34,628 bases of DNA from Alphaproteobacteria bacterium (GCA_009693985.1 SHWE01000021.1:1-34628); one strand, 5' to 3'. Counted from the stretch's first letter, positions 8,709-17,611 are shown. The notes: generated by a model from the letters alone, not told the origin. Numbers and translations are program-made.

Positions 8709-8730
8709 AGCCCCCATTAGAACAGGGGCT
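8709..8730 (+). other. Inverted repeat in the leader of the small membrane protein gene
   Basis: AGCCCC at 8709-8714 pairs with GGGGCT at 8725-8730 around a 10-nt AT-rich loop. It lies about 50 bp before the start of the 74-residue protein. A single inverted GTCAG half-site precedes it at 8702-8706. It could be an RNA hairpin or an operator dyad. Confidence 0.25.
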
Positions 8731-8782
8731 TGTCGTGGACAGCGCAATCCGGCCCTGCCCCCGGCGAACAAAGGAGCCCCCA

Positions 8783-9007
8783 ATGTCTGTCCGGTTCGAA
8801 TCACTACTGGAGACCACAACCGTCGTCGCCAGCCTGATCGCCACCGCGTTTTTCTTTGGCATCATCGCCTCGACCAGCACAATCGCCGTGCCGAAATCAT
8901 CCACGCCCGGCATTACGCAAATTCTGGAATTCCCCGCGGCTGAAATCCTGAACGCCGAGCCCGCAAAGGAATTCGCTAAAGCTAGACTGGCGTCGCGGCC
9001 CGGATGA
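8783..9007 (+). CDS. Small single-pass membrane protein coupled to DUF5916 copy 2
   Basis: I do not recognise a family. The 74-residue product has a short charged N-terminus, one strongly hydrophobic segment (about 12-35, containing SLIATAFFFGIIAST) and a polar tail. This suggests one membrane helix with a short periplasmic domain, or an uncleaved signal anchor. The start is well supported: AAAGGAG lies 6 nt before the ATG. Its TGA overlaps the ATG of DUF5916 copy 2 in an ATGA (9004-9007), which implies translational coupling and a shared transcript. No equivalent gene precedes copies 1 or 3. It is divergent from the PepSY-PhoPQ operon and shares its control region. Confidence 0.7.
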   Translation: MSVRFESLLETTTVVASLIATAFFFGIIASTSTIAVPKSSTPGITQILEFPAAEILNAEPAKEFAKARLASRPG

Positions 9008-11220
9008 TTTACGGAAGTCAGGTCGGCGTTACGCGAATTCTTTTTGCCGGTGCGCTATTGGCGCCCGCGGTCCTCGCCGATAATACGGCGAGCGCTGCCC
9101 AATCGCTTGGCCCCAATGCGCGTCCGGTTGCGGGCGCCATGCGCATCGAGGCGGCTTCCGCTCCAATCATCGACGCCGACCTTTCCGATTCCGCCTGGGC
9201 AGGCGCCACGGTGATCGACCAATTGCGCCAGCGCGAACCCGACCCCGGCGCGCCCGCCACCGAACGCACCGTGCTTCGCGTGATGTACGACGCCAACAAC
9301 ATCTATTTCAGCGTCTATGCCTATGACAGCGCACCCGGCGAGATCGCCGTGCGCACGATCGCCCGCGACGGCCGCATCGACACCGGCGATTCCATCACCA
9401 TCATGCTCGACCCCGGTCTGACGCGCCGCAACGCCTATGCCTTCACAGTAGGGCCGACCGGCGCGCGCGGCGATTCGCTGCTTCTGAACAATGCCGAGGA
9501 ACTGGATGAGTGGGACGCGATCTGGAACGCGCGCGCGCGCCGCGTCGCCGACGGCTGGGTGGCGGAGGTCGCGATACCGTTCCGCAGCCTTTCCTATGAC
9601 AGCGCCGGCAGCGATTGGGGTTTTGAATTTTCGCGCGACATCCGGCACAAGAATGAAGAGGTGCGCTGGTCGTCCACCAACCCCGCGTTGGAGGGGAGCG
9701 ACATCTCGCAGTCGGGAACGCTCACTGGGATAACGAATATCGAGCCGGGCATCGGGCTCGACGTCCAGGTCTACGGCAAGATCGGCGCCAGGAACGACTG
9801 GCATCTGCCGGGCTCCGACACCGGGCTGGATGGGACTTTCGGCGGCAACGCGTTCTATAAAATAACGCCCGCCCTCACCGGCACGCTGACGATCAATCCC
9901 GATTTCTCCGACGCGCCGCTCGATTTGCGGCAGGTCAACACGTCGCGGTTCTCCCTTTTCTTTCCGGAGACGCGCGACTTTTTCCTGCACGACGCGGCGT
10001 CCTTCGAATTCGGCGGACAAAGTTTCGCCGGCGAGAACCGCGACACCAACAATGGACGCCCCTTCTTCTCGCGCAATATCGGCCTCGTCAACGGCGCGCC
10101 GGTGAGCATCATCGCGGGAGGAAAATTGTCGGGCGAATATGGCGGCTTCAATATCGGCGCTTTGAGCGTTCTGACCGACCGCACGCCCTTCACCGATCAG
10201 CAGGTGCTTTCCACCTTGCGCGTCACCCGCCCGGTGCTGGCGGAGTCGCGGCTCGGCTTCATTCTCACCCATGGCGATCCAACGGGCGCGAGCGAGAACA
10301 GCATCGCCGGCTTGGATTTCCAATATCGCAATTCCAATTTCCTCGGAGATGCCGTTCTGATCGCCGATGCCTTCTATCAGCGCAGCTTTTCGAACTTGTG
10401 GGGCGATGACGATTCCTTCGGCACCTCGGTCTCGTTCCCAAACGAGCCGTGGATCGGCGACATCGGGTTCAAGGAAATCGGCCGCAATTTCGATCCCGCC
10501 CTCGGCTTCGTCAACCGCACCGCGATCCGGCTTTATGAAGCGCAGGCGGACTACCGCTTCCGCTTCCAGGGTTCCTTCCTGCGCAACATCGACATCGGCA
10601 CCGAAAATAAGGTGTTCACCGATTTGCACGACCGATTGGAGTCGCGCGAAAACGAGTTTGGGATCGATTTCCAAACGCGCGCCGACGACGAGCTTGAAAT
10701 CAGCGTCACCAATTATTTCGAGAACATCCCCGAGCCGTTCGATCTGCCGAACAACATCTTCGTGTTGCCGCGAAAATATCAGTGGACGAATATCGGGCTG
10801 CAGTTCGAAAGCTCCGATGCCCGCCCGCTGGCCATCGAGGCGGAAATTTCCTGCTGTAGCTTCTACAACGGCCAAGCCGTCGAGGCTGCGGTGTCAGTCA
10901 GCTACCGCCCGAACGCGTTCTTCGAATTCGTCCCGGGTTGGGAAGGAAGCTTCATCGACCTGCCGCAAGGGTCGGTCGACATCCATGTCGTGACGGTCGA
11001 TTCGGTAGTCAATTTCACGCCCGAGATGCAGCTCGCCGTCCAGGCGCAGTTCGACAACATCAGCAGGGACCTCGGCTTTCTCGCGCGCTATCGCTGGGAA
11101 TATCAGCCGGGCAGCGAATTGTTCGTGGCGCTCGGCCAAAGCGCGGTGCTGCCCAGGAGCCGCTTCGTCGTCCAGACGACCCAGTTTTCGGTGCGCCTGG
11201 GCCATACGTTCCGGTTCTAG
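9004..11220 (+). CDS. Exported CBM9-like / DUF5916 protein, predicted outer-membrane, copy 2
   Basis: Function is unknown. The 738-residue product has a signal peptide of about 30 residues. A CBM9-like domain (about 40-250) follows, with APIIDADLSDSAW, ERTVLRVMYDANNIYFSVYAYD and LDPGLTRRNAY. The DUF5916 region from GGNAFYKITPALTGTLTINP to the end carries FSDAPLDLRQVNTSRFSLF, FFSRNIGLVNG, GDPTGASEN, a Cys pair at 617-618 in EISCCSFYNG, and the terminal RLGHTFRF. It aligns end to end with copies 1 and 3. The start is fixed by the four-base overlap with the upstream small gene. The 110 bp to copy 3 hold no terminator-like structure with a T-run. Confidence 0.87.
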   Translation: MIYGSQVGVTRILFAGALLAPAVLADNTASAAQSLGPNARPVAGAMRIEAASAPIIDADLSDSAWAGATVIDQLRQREPDPGAPATERTVLRVMYDANNIYFSVYAYDSAPGEIAVRTIARDGRIDTGDSITIMLDPGLTRRNAYAFTVGPTGARGDSLLLNNAEELDEWDAIWNARARRVADGWVAEVAIPFRSLSYDSAGSDWGFEFSRDIRHKNEEVRWSSTNPALEGSDISQSGTLTGITNIEPGIGLDVQVYGKIGARNDWHLPGSDTGLDGTFGGNAFYKITPALTGTLTINPDFSDAPLDLRQVNTSRFSLFFPETRDFFLHDAASFEFGGQSFAGENRDTNNGRPFFSRNIGLVNGAPVSIIAGGKLSGEYGGFNIGALSVLTDRTPFTDQQVLSTLRVTRPVLAESRLGFILTHGDPTGASENSIAGLDFQYRNSNFLGDAVLIADAFYQRSFSNLWGDDDSFGTSVSFPNEPWIGDIGFKEIGRNFDPALGFVNRTAIRLYEAQADYRFRFQGSFLRNIDIGTENKVFTDLHDRLESRENEFGIDFQTRADDELEISVTNYFENIPEPFDLPNNIFVLPRKYQWTNIGLQFESSDARPLAIEAEISCCSFYNGQAVEAAVSVSYRPNAFFEFVPGWEGSFIDLPQGSVDIHVVTVDSVVNFTPEMQLAVQAQFDNISRDLGFLARYRWEYQPGSELFVALGQSAVLPRSRFVVQTTQFSVRLGHTFRF

Positions 11221-11330
11221 CCTGTGGCGGGCTTATGCTCAGTTCCGTGATATGCGCCGCCCGCACGATCCGGCATACTGAATTAACTAAAAAATCGCCG
11301 CGAGGCGCGGGGAAACATACCGGGGGTAAT

Positions 11331-13595
11331 GTGCGTCTGATATTTGCGTGGGGCGCTGTAGGGGCGCCCGCGCTTGTCTTTGCGTTGTTGGGCAGTTCGT
11401 TCGCCCAACCGATGGCGCCGGTCGGCCAGGCATTCGTCAGGCCGAACGTCGCGGCGGTGCGCATCGATCCGTCCGAAGCCCCGACCATCGACGGCGACGT
11501 CTCCGACGCGGTCTGGGCCAAAGCGAACGTCATCGACCGCTTCATCCAGAAATCGCCCAATCCGGGCCAGCCTGCCACCGAACGCACCGTCGTGCGCATC
11601 CTCTACGACGCGAACAATCTCTATTTCAGTTTTTACAATTACGACGCCAACCCCGACCGTATCATCGTGCGCTCGATGCAGCGCGACGGACCGCTGTTCA
11701 CCGCGGACTCGGTCGCCATCTATCTCGATCCCGGCCAGACGCGGCGCAACGCCTATAATTTCGAAATCGGCGCTTCGGGCGGCAGGACCGATCAGCTCGA
11801 ACTCAACAACACCGAAGAACTGCGCGAGTGGGACACGATCTGGGAAGCGCGCTCGCGCCGCGTCGCCGATGGCTGGACGGCCGAGTTCGCGATTCCCTTC
11901 CGTAGCCTGTCCTACGACACGAACCAGACGACATGGGGATTCGATGTTTCGCGCCGTGTCCGGCACAAGAACGAACGGCTCTATTGGTCGGGCTTTAGCC
12001 CCAATCTCGAATTCACCGATGTCAGTCAATCGGGCGACCTGACCGGCATCAGCAACGTCACGCAAGGTCTGGGACTCGACGTCCAGGTCTACGGCAAGCT
12101 CGGCGGCAAGCACGATTGGGGTGTGCCGGGAGACGGCGCCGATCTTGCCTTCACCGTCGGCGGCAACGCCTTCTACAAAGTCACACCGGCGCTGACCAAC
12201 ACGCTGACGATCAACACCGACTTCTCGGACGCGCCGCTGGACGTCCGCCAGGTCAACACGACCCGCTTCTCTCTGTTCACGCCGGAGACGCGCGACTTCT
12301 TCTTGCAGGACATCGCGGCCTTCGAGTTCGGCGGCCGCAATTTCGGCCGCAACTCGCAGGACCGCGTGTCGAACAATGGCCGCCCGTTCTTCTCGCGCAA
12401 TATCGGCATTTCCGGCGGCCAGCCGGTGAACATTGTCGTCGGCGACAAATTGTCGGGCCAATTGGGCGGATTCGATATCGGCGCGCTCAGCGTGCTCACG
12501 GCCGATACGCCGACCTCGTCGCGCGAATGCGTTCAGCCTTTGAACGAGCTCACCCGTTGCGGCGAATTGCTCTCGGTTTTGCGCGTCACCCATCCGGTGC
12601 TTTCCGAATCCAAGGTCGGCTTCATCGTCACCAATGGCGATCCTTCCGGGCTCACCGAGAACACGGTGGCGGGCATCGACCTGCAATATCGCAACTCCGA
12701 TTTCTTCGGCCGCTATATCCTTCAGGGCGACGCCTATTATCAGCGCAGCTTTTCCAACACGTTCGGCGAGGACGATTCGGCGGCCGTCTCGTTGAACTTC
12801 CCCAACGAGCCTTGGTTCGGCGATTTCGTCTTCAAGCAGATCGGCACGGATTTCACGCCCGCGCTCGGCTTCGTCAATCGCACCAGCATCAGGCAATATA
12901 CCGGTACGGTGTCGCATCTGGCGCGCTACCGGAACACCTATCTCAATCAGTTCGAGATCGGCACCAATTTCGAATACGTCACCGATCTCGACGACCGGCT
13001 GGAGTCGCGGGTGAACGACGTCTATGTGCGGCTGGTCTCCGCCATAGGCGACGAAGTCACCGCCAGGATCATCAACACCTATGAAAATGTCCCGGCCCTG
13101 TTCTTCCTGCCGCGAAAAGTGCCCGTGCTTCCCGGCCGCTACGAATGGAACAGCGTGGCTGTGCGGGTGCGCACGTTCGATGGGCGCCAGTTGCGGCTCG
13201 ACAGCGAAGTCACCTGTTGCGGCTTCTTCGATGGAACCTCGCTGCGGACGCGGGTGATCCTCGCCTACCGGCCGAACGCCTATTTCGAGTTCATTCCGAC
13301 CTATGACGGCACGTTCATCCGCATGCCGTCGGGCAATGTCGACATCCATCTTTTCTCGGTCGATTCCGTCATCAACTTCACGCCGGACATGCAGATCGCG
13401 ATGCAGCTGCAATACGACAATATCAGCGCGAATTTCGGCTTCTCGGCGCGCTATCGCTGGGAATACGAGCCGGGCAACGAAATCTTCATAGGCGTCGCAC
13501 AGGCCGCGATTATTCCTGGCCTAGTGCCGCGCTACACATTCATTCCCCGCATGACGCAGGTTTCGCTCCGGCTCGGCCACACGTTCCGTTTCTAG
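11331..13595 (+). CDS. Exported CBM9-like / DUF5916 protein, predicted outer-membrane, copy 3
   Basis: Function is unknown. The 754-residue product is read from GTG at 11331. This start follows CGGGGG by a few bases and opens directly into a signal peptide (MRLIFAWGAVGAPALVFALL, cleavage after GSSFA). An ATG at 11235 is in frame but would put about 32 polar residues before it. The CBM9-like domain contains EAPTIDGDVSDAVW and LDPGQTRRNAYNFEIGASGG. The DUF5916 region matches copies 1 and 2, including the Cys pair at 629-630 (EVTCCGFFDG) and the final RLGHTFRF. It has an extra loop with two more cysteines (SSRECVQPLNELTRCGELL). Copies 2 and 3 share identical DNA runs such as CTCGACGTCCAGGTCTACGG, consistent with tandem duplication. 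Its TAG shares CTAG with the convergent gene. Confidence 0.87.
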   Translation: MRLIFAWGAVGAPALVFALLGSSFAQPMAPVGQAFVRPNVAAVRIDPSEAPTIDGDVSDAVWAKANVIDRFIQKSPNPGQPATERTVVRILYDANNLYFSFYNYDANPDRIIVRSMQRDGPLFTADSVAIYLDPGQTRRNAYNFEIGASGGRTDQLELNNTEELREWDTIWEARSRRVADGWTAEFAIPFRSLSYDTNQTTWGFDVSRRVRHKNERLYWSGFSPNLEFTDVSQSGDLTGISNVTQGLGLDVQVYGKLGGKHDWGVPGDGADLAFTVGGNAFYKVTPALTNTLTINTDFSDAPLDVRQVNTTRFSLFTPETRDFFLQDIAAFEFGGRNFGRNSQDRVSNNGRPFFSRNIGISGGQPVNIVVGDKLSGQLGGFDIGALSVLTADTPTSSRECVQPLNELTRCGELLSVLRVTHPVLSESKVGFIVTNGDPSGLTENTVAGIDLQYRNSDFFGRYILQGDAYYQRSFSNTFGEDDSAAVSLNFPNEPWFGDFVFKQIGTDFTPALGFVNRTSIRQYTGTVSHLARYRNTYLNQFEIGTNFEYVTDLDDRLESRVNDVYVRLVSAIGDEVTARIINTYENVPALFFLPRKVPVLPGRYEWNSVAVRVRTFDGRQLRLDSEVTCCGFFDGTSLRTRVILAYRPNAYFEFIPTYDGTFIRMPSGNVDIHLFSVDSVINFTPDMQIAMQLQYDNISANFGFSARYRWEYEPGNEIFIGVAQAAIIPGLVPRYTFIPRMTQVSLRLGHTFRF

Positions 13596-13876
13596 CCGAA
13601 GACCAGCAGCACCATCAGGAACGCCGCGTAGACCATGGGCGCCACCATGAGAGCGGCGGCGTGCTCGGGACGCCCGCGCCGATAGGCTTTCGACCCCGTC
13701 ATCGCACCGGTAGCTGCGAAGACCGGAAGCGCAATAAAGAGAAACGCGATTCCCCAGGCCGTGCCGGCGCCCGAAACCCTGGCGATCTCGACGGCGCTTG
13801 CGGCCAGCCACGCGCCAAACAAAAACAGCACCGCATCGATCACCATGCAGAGCCGGAGCCAGATCGGCGGACGCAT
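13592..13876 (-). CDS. Small three-helix membrane protein coupled to dnaE
   Basis: I do not recognise a family. The 94-residue product has three hydrophobic segments (about 10-31, 40-62 and 74-93), with a basic loop (SKAYRRGRPEH) between the second and third. The ATG at 13876 overlaps the dnaE stop by one base (TGATG). A GTG one codon earlier overlaps it by four and is an equally possible start. Translation is therefore probably coupled to dnaE. It ends in CTAG (13592-13595), in which the TAG stop of DUF5916 copy 3 is also embedded on the other strand. Confidence 0.7.
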   Translation of the reverse strand: MRPPIWLRLCMVIDAVLFLFGAWLAASAVEIARVSGAGTAWGIAFLFIALPVFAATGAMTGSKAYRRGRPEHAAALMVAPMVYAAFLMVLLVFG

Positions 13877-16800
13877 CACACCGTCTCGATTTCGGCGACG
13901 CCTTTGAGCGATTGCAGCACCGATTTGAGCTGCGGCGTCACCTGTACGCGTTTTGGAATCGCGATCTCGACTTCCTGGTTGGCATGGGCGCCGGGAACGA
14001 CGAGCGTCACCAGCCCCTTGCCGGCTTTGGTCAATTGCGCGGCGATAGCCGGAATGGGCGCGGCGTCAGTGAGCCGGATCCTCAAGCCCTCGCCCGCATT
14101 GGCGGCCGCGGCATCGAGGTCTTCCACCGCGATAGCCCGCAGCTTCAATTCCCCGTCCATCCAATCGCCGACGACGCGCACCAGCAGCGAGCGCCCCGCT
14201 TCGAGAAAGCTGCGCGCCTGATTGAGCGCTTCGGAAAACACCATCACCTCGAACATGCCAGACGGGTCCGACAGGGCAATGAAAGCAAAGGGCTCGCCAT
14301 TGCGGCCGCGGCGTTCCTGTTTGCGGATCACGGTGCCCGCGACAGTGGCTTTGACCGAAGACCGCCGCGCGTCGTTGAGAATATCCACATAGTTCGCGAC
14401 CCCGAGCCGCTTCAACGCTTGCGCATAGGAATCGAGCGGATGGCCCGAAAGATAAAAACCGATGGCCGAGAATTCCTCGGTCAGCCGCTCGTGCACCGGC
14501 CAATCATTGGTGGCCGTCAGCGGCAGGGATTCGCGCGCCATGTCGGCGCCGCCGAACAGGCTCTCCTGCCCAGCGTCGCGATCGCGCGAATTGCGCGCGG
14601 CGCTGCCGAGAATGATATCGACGGATTCGACCAATTGCTTGCGGTTCTTGTTCAGCGCATCGAAGGCGCCGGCCCTGACCAGACTCTCGAAGGCGCGCTT
14701 GTTGATCAGCTTGGGATCGATGCGCTTGGCGAAATCGGCGATGGAGCGGAACGGCCCGCCCGCATCGCGCACGGCGACGACATGGTCCATCGCCTGGCGA
14801 CCGACATTCTTCACCGCGGCAAGCGCGTAATAGATGGTTCCGCCGCCGAGCCGTTCGGCGTCGGCGGCCTTTCCCGCATCGCAGGCGAAATTGGCGAGGC
14901 TGCGATTGATGTCGGGCGCGCGCATCTCGATCCCGAGCCGCGCCGCTTCCTGACGGAAGACGTTGAGCCGGTCGGTATTGCCGATATCGAGCGTCATCGA
15001 GGCGGCGAGGAACTCGATCGGGTAATTCGCCTTGAGATACGCGGTCTGATAGGCGACTTGCGCGTAAGCCGCGGCGTGACCCTTGTTGAAGCCGTAGCCG
15101 GCGAATTTCGCCGCCTGCTCGAAAATCTGTTCGGAAATGTCGGCGGCGATGTTCTTCTGCTTGCCGCCATCGATGAATTTCTGACGATGCTGCGCCATTT
15201 CGGACGCGATCTTCTTGCCCATGGCACGGCGCAAAAGATCGGCCTCGCCCATCGTGTAACCGGCCAGCTCGCGCGCGATCTGCATGACATCTTCCTGGTA
15301 CGTCATCACGCCGAAGGTTTCGGATAGGATCGGTTCGAGCAGCGGATCGAGATAATCGGGTTTCTCGCGGCCGTGCTTGCAGGCGATATATTTCGGAATC
15401 GAATCCATCGGGCCCGGACGGTACAGCGCGACAAGGGCGACCAGATCGTTGATGTGGTCGGGCTTGAGCTTCTTGATGAGGTCGCGCATGCCCTGGCTTT
15501 CGAGCTGGAACACGCCGACGCATTCGCCGCGCGCGAGCATTTCGAAAGTGGGCACATCGCCGAAATCGGCATGCTGCGTATCGACGTGAACGCCGCGCGC
15601 CTTGAGCAGTTCTTCGGTCTTGGCGATGACGGTGAGGGTCTTTAAACCGAGAAAGTCGAATTTGACGAGGCCGGCCTTCTCCGCATCCTCGTAATCGAAC
15701 TGCGTCACCGGCATTTCGGAGCGTGGGTCGCGATAGAGCGGTACGATCTCGTCGAGCGGCCGATCGCCGATGACGAGGCCGGCGGGGTGGGTCGAGGCGT
15801 GCCGGTAGAAGCCCTCGATCTTTTCGACGATGGCGAAGAGCTGGGGAACCTTATCTTCCTGTCCCGCGATCTGGTTGAGACGCGGCTCGATGGCGCGCGC
15901 ATCGCCCAAAGTGAAATGCTTGCCGGGGGGATTGGGGATCAGCTTGGCGAGCCTGTCGACCAGGCCGAAAGGCAGCTGCATGACGCGCCCAACATCGCGC
16001 ACGGCCGCGCGCGCCTGGAGCGAGCCCAGCGCGATGATCTGCCCCACGCGGTCGCGGCCATATTTTCCCTGCACGTAGCGCACGACTTCGTCGCGGCGCT
16101 CCTGACAGAAATCGATGTCGAAATCCGGCATCGAGATACGTTCGGGATTGAGGAAGCGCTCGAACACCAGGCCAAAGCGCAAAGGATCGAGATTGGTGAT
16201 GTCCAGCGCCCAGGCGACCAGCGAGGCCGCGCCGGACCCGCGCACGCCGACCGGAATGCCGTTACCGCGCGTCCATTTCATGAAGTCGGACACGATCAGA
16301 AAATAGCCCGGGAACCCCATCTTGATGATGACGCCGAACTCGAATTCCAGCCGGTCCCAATAAAGCTGTTCTTCGGCATGAAGCCCGTGTTCCGAAAGAC
16401 GGCGCTTCAAGCCGGCGCGCGCCTGGGCCCGCAATTCCTCTTCGGGCGAAAGGCCGGATTCGGGAACGAATTGCGGCAGGATGGGAGTGCGCGTCTTCGG
16501 ACGGTAGGCGCAGCGCTGCGCGATCTCCATCGTGTTCGCGATGGCCTCGGGCAGATCGGAGAATAGCGCGGCCATTTCCTCGGCGCTCTTGAAACGATGC
16601 TCGGGCGTTAGCCGGCGGCGGTCCTGAACGTCGATGAACGTGCCTTCGGCGATGCAGAGAAGCGCGTCATGGGCCTCGTACATCTCAGCGCGGCAGAAAT
16701 GCACGTCATTGGTCGCGACCAGCGGTAAGTCTTTCGCGTAAGCAAGGTCGATCAGCTTTTCCTCGACCGCCGCTTCATTGGGCAGACCGTGGCGTTGCAA

Positions 16801-17385
16801 CTCGACATAGAGCCGGTCGCTGAACGCGGCGGACAATTTGTCGAGCGCGGCGTCGGCCGCCTGCGGCTGGCCTTCGGCGATCAGGCGGTCGATCGGTCCG
16901 CGGGGACCGCCCGTAAGACAGATGAGACCCTCGGCATGGGCGCAAAGCCGCGAGAGGCTCGCATGCGGCAGATCGCCCGGTTGCACGTCGAGATAGGCGC
17001 TGGACAGAAGCTTCGAGAGATTGACGTAGCCGACATCGTCTTTGACGAGGATCGCGATCGAAGGATAGGCGTGGACCGTGTGGACATGGTTCTGGTTGGG
17101 CGATGCGGCTGTCTCGAGGTCCACCGAGAGCGTGACCCCGACGATGGGCTGAACCCCCGCCTTCGACAGCGTATCGGCGATCTCATAGACGCCGAACAGA
17201 TTGTCGGTGTCGGTGACGGCGACGGCGGGCATGCGCATCTCGCGCGCCAGACTCGCCAATTCCTGCGGCCGCACGGCACCCTCGAGCAGCGAATAGGCGC
17301 TGCGCACGCGCAAATGCACGAAACTCGAATAGCCTTCCAGCTTCGGACTGGTTGGTTTGGGGCTTGGCTTGGATTGGACGCCCAT
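13876..17385 (-). CDS. dnaE: DNA polymerase III alpha subunit (replicative, DnaE1 type)
   Basis: This is the catalytic subunit of the chromosomal replicase. The product has 1169 residues, full length. Domains in order: PHP (about 20-300), polymerase palm/fingers (about 300-850), HhH and OB-fold regions, and the C-terminal tau-binding part. Catalytic aspartates are Asp421 and Asp423 in PDFDIDF (420-426) and Asp577 in KFDFLGLKT. VRGSGAASLVAWALD precedes the first pair. The PHP opening reads HLRVRSAYSLLEG, where metal-binding His and Asp of active PHP domains are replaced, so PHP nuclease activity is unlikely. The length and the lolCD context indicate the housekeeping enzyme rather than the error-prone ImuC/DnaE2. 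The ATG follows GAGAGTGAG. A small gene overlaps downstream. Confidence 0.97.
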   Translation of the reverse strand: MGVQSKPSPKPTSPKLEGYSSFVHLRVRSAYSLLEGAVRPQELASLAREMRMPAVAVTDTDNLFGVYEIADTLSKAGVQPIVGVTLSVDLETAASPNQNHVHTVHAYPSIAILVKDDVGYVNLSKLLSSAYLDVQPGDLPHASLSRLCAHAEGLICLTGGPRGPIDRLIAEGQPQAADAALDKLSAAFSDRLYVELQRHGLPNEAAVEEKLIDLAYAKDLPLVATNDVHFCRAEMYEAHDALLCIAEGTFIDVQDRRRLTPEHRFKSAEEMAALFSDLPEAIANTMEIAQRCAYRPKTRTPILPQFVPESGLSPEEELRAQARAGLKRRLSEHGLHAEEQLYWDRLEFEFGVIIKMGFPGYFLIVSDFMKWTRGNGIPVGVRGSGAASLVAWALDITNLDPLRFGLVFERFLNPERISMPDFDIDFCQERRDEVVRYVQGKYGRDRVGQIIALGSLQARAAVRDVGRVMQLPFGLVDRLAKLIPNPPGKHFTLGDARAIEPRLNQIAGQEDKVPQLFAIVEKIEGFYRHASTHPAGLVIGDRPLDEIVPLYRDPRSEMPVTQFDYEDAEKAGLVKFDFLGLKTLTVIAKTEELLKARGVHVDTQHADFGDVPTFEMLARGECVGVFQLESQGMRDLIKKLKPDHINDLVALVALYRPGPMDSIPKYIACKHGREKPDYLDPLLEPILSETFGVMTYQEDVMQIARELAGYTMGEADLLRRAMGKKIASEMAQHRQKFIDGGKQKNIAADISEQIFEQAAKFAGYGFNKGHAAAYAQVAYQTAYLKANYPIEFLAASMTLDIGNTDRLNVFRQEAARLGIEMRAPDINRSLANFACDAGKAADAERLGGGTIYYALAAVKNVGRQAMDHVVAVRDAGGPFRSIADFAKRIDPKLINKRAFESLVRAGAFDALNKNRKQLVESVDIILGSAARNSRDRDAGQESLFGGADMARESLPLTATNDWPVHERLTEEFSAIGFYLSGHPLDSYAQALKRLGVANYVDILNDARRSSVKATVAGTVIRKQERRGRNGEPFAFIALSDPSGMFEVMVFSEALNQARSFLEAGRSLLVRVVGDWMDGELKLRAIAVEDLDAAAANAGEGLRIRLTDAAPIPAIAAQLTKAGKGLVTLVVPGAHANQEVEIAIPKRVQVTPQLKSVLQSLKGVAEIETV

Positions 17386-17483
17386 AACTCACTCTCACGC
17401 GCCGATTCAGTGCCCGACTATCGGCCAGCCTTGCCGCCCCCGCCCACACGGCCACCGTAAGAACGCCAACGCTCCACAGAAAT

Positions 17484-17585
17484 TCATGCCAGCAGCGTTT
17501 GTCCCGCGACCGCCAATATCAAGGCCGACGCCAGAAACACCAGCATGCTCAAACCCGCCAAAGCCTCTTGAATCAACAGCGACAT
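17484..17585 (-). CDS. 33-residue single-pass membrane protein under LexA-type control (SidA-like candidate)
   Basis: A short gene with a very good Shine-Dalgarno (GGGAGG, 5 nt before the ATG at 17585). The product has 33 residues: a short N-terminus with Gln6 and Glu7, one hydrophobic helix (about 9-28, LAGLSMLVFLASALILAVAG) and a short tail GQTLLA. A TTGACA promoter element overlapped by an alphaproteobacterial LexA box lies directly upstream. Caulobacter SidA is an SOS-induced single-pass inner-membrane peptide of about 29 residues that blocks division through the FtsW/FtsN complex. Size, topology and control match that description, but I cannot claim homology from so short a sequence. It lies between lolD and dnaE, same strand, 98 bp before dnaE. 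Confidence 0.7.
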   Translation of the reverse strand: MSLLIQEALAGLSMLVFLASALILAVAGQTLLA

Positions 17586-17611
17586 CGTTTCCTCCCGCCA
17601 ATTTGAGGAAT

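Noticed and set aside
11296-11307. CGCC-GCGA-GGCG hairpin between DUF5916 copies 2 and 3
   Set aside because: Only a four-pair stem with no T-run; too weak to call a terminator.
10938-11330. N-terminal extension of DUF5916 copy 3 into copy 2
   Set aside because: The frame is open but overlaps copy 2 out of frame; the signal peptide begins at the GTG at 11331.
11283-13412. Long minus-strand open frame opposite DUF5916 copy 3, and a similar one at 9055-10875 opposite copy 2
   Set aside because: Both are antisense reflections of strongly patterned coding sequence; the low-complexity acidic/Arg composition is typical of antisense frames, and no ribosome site or signal is convincing.
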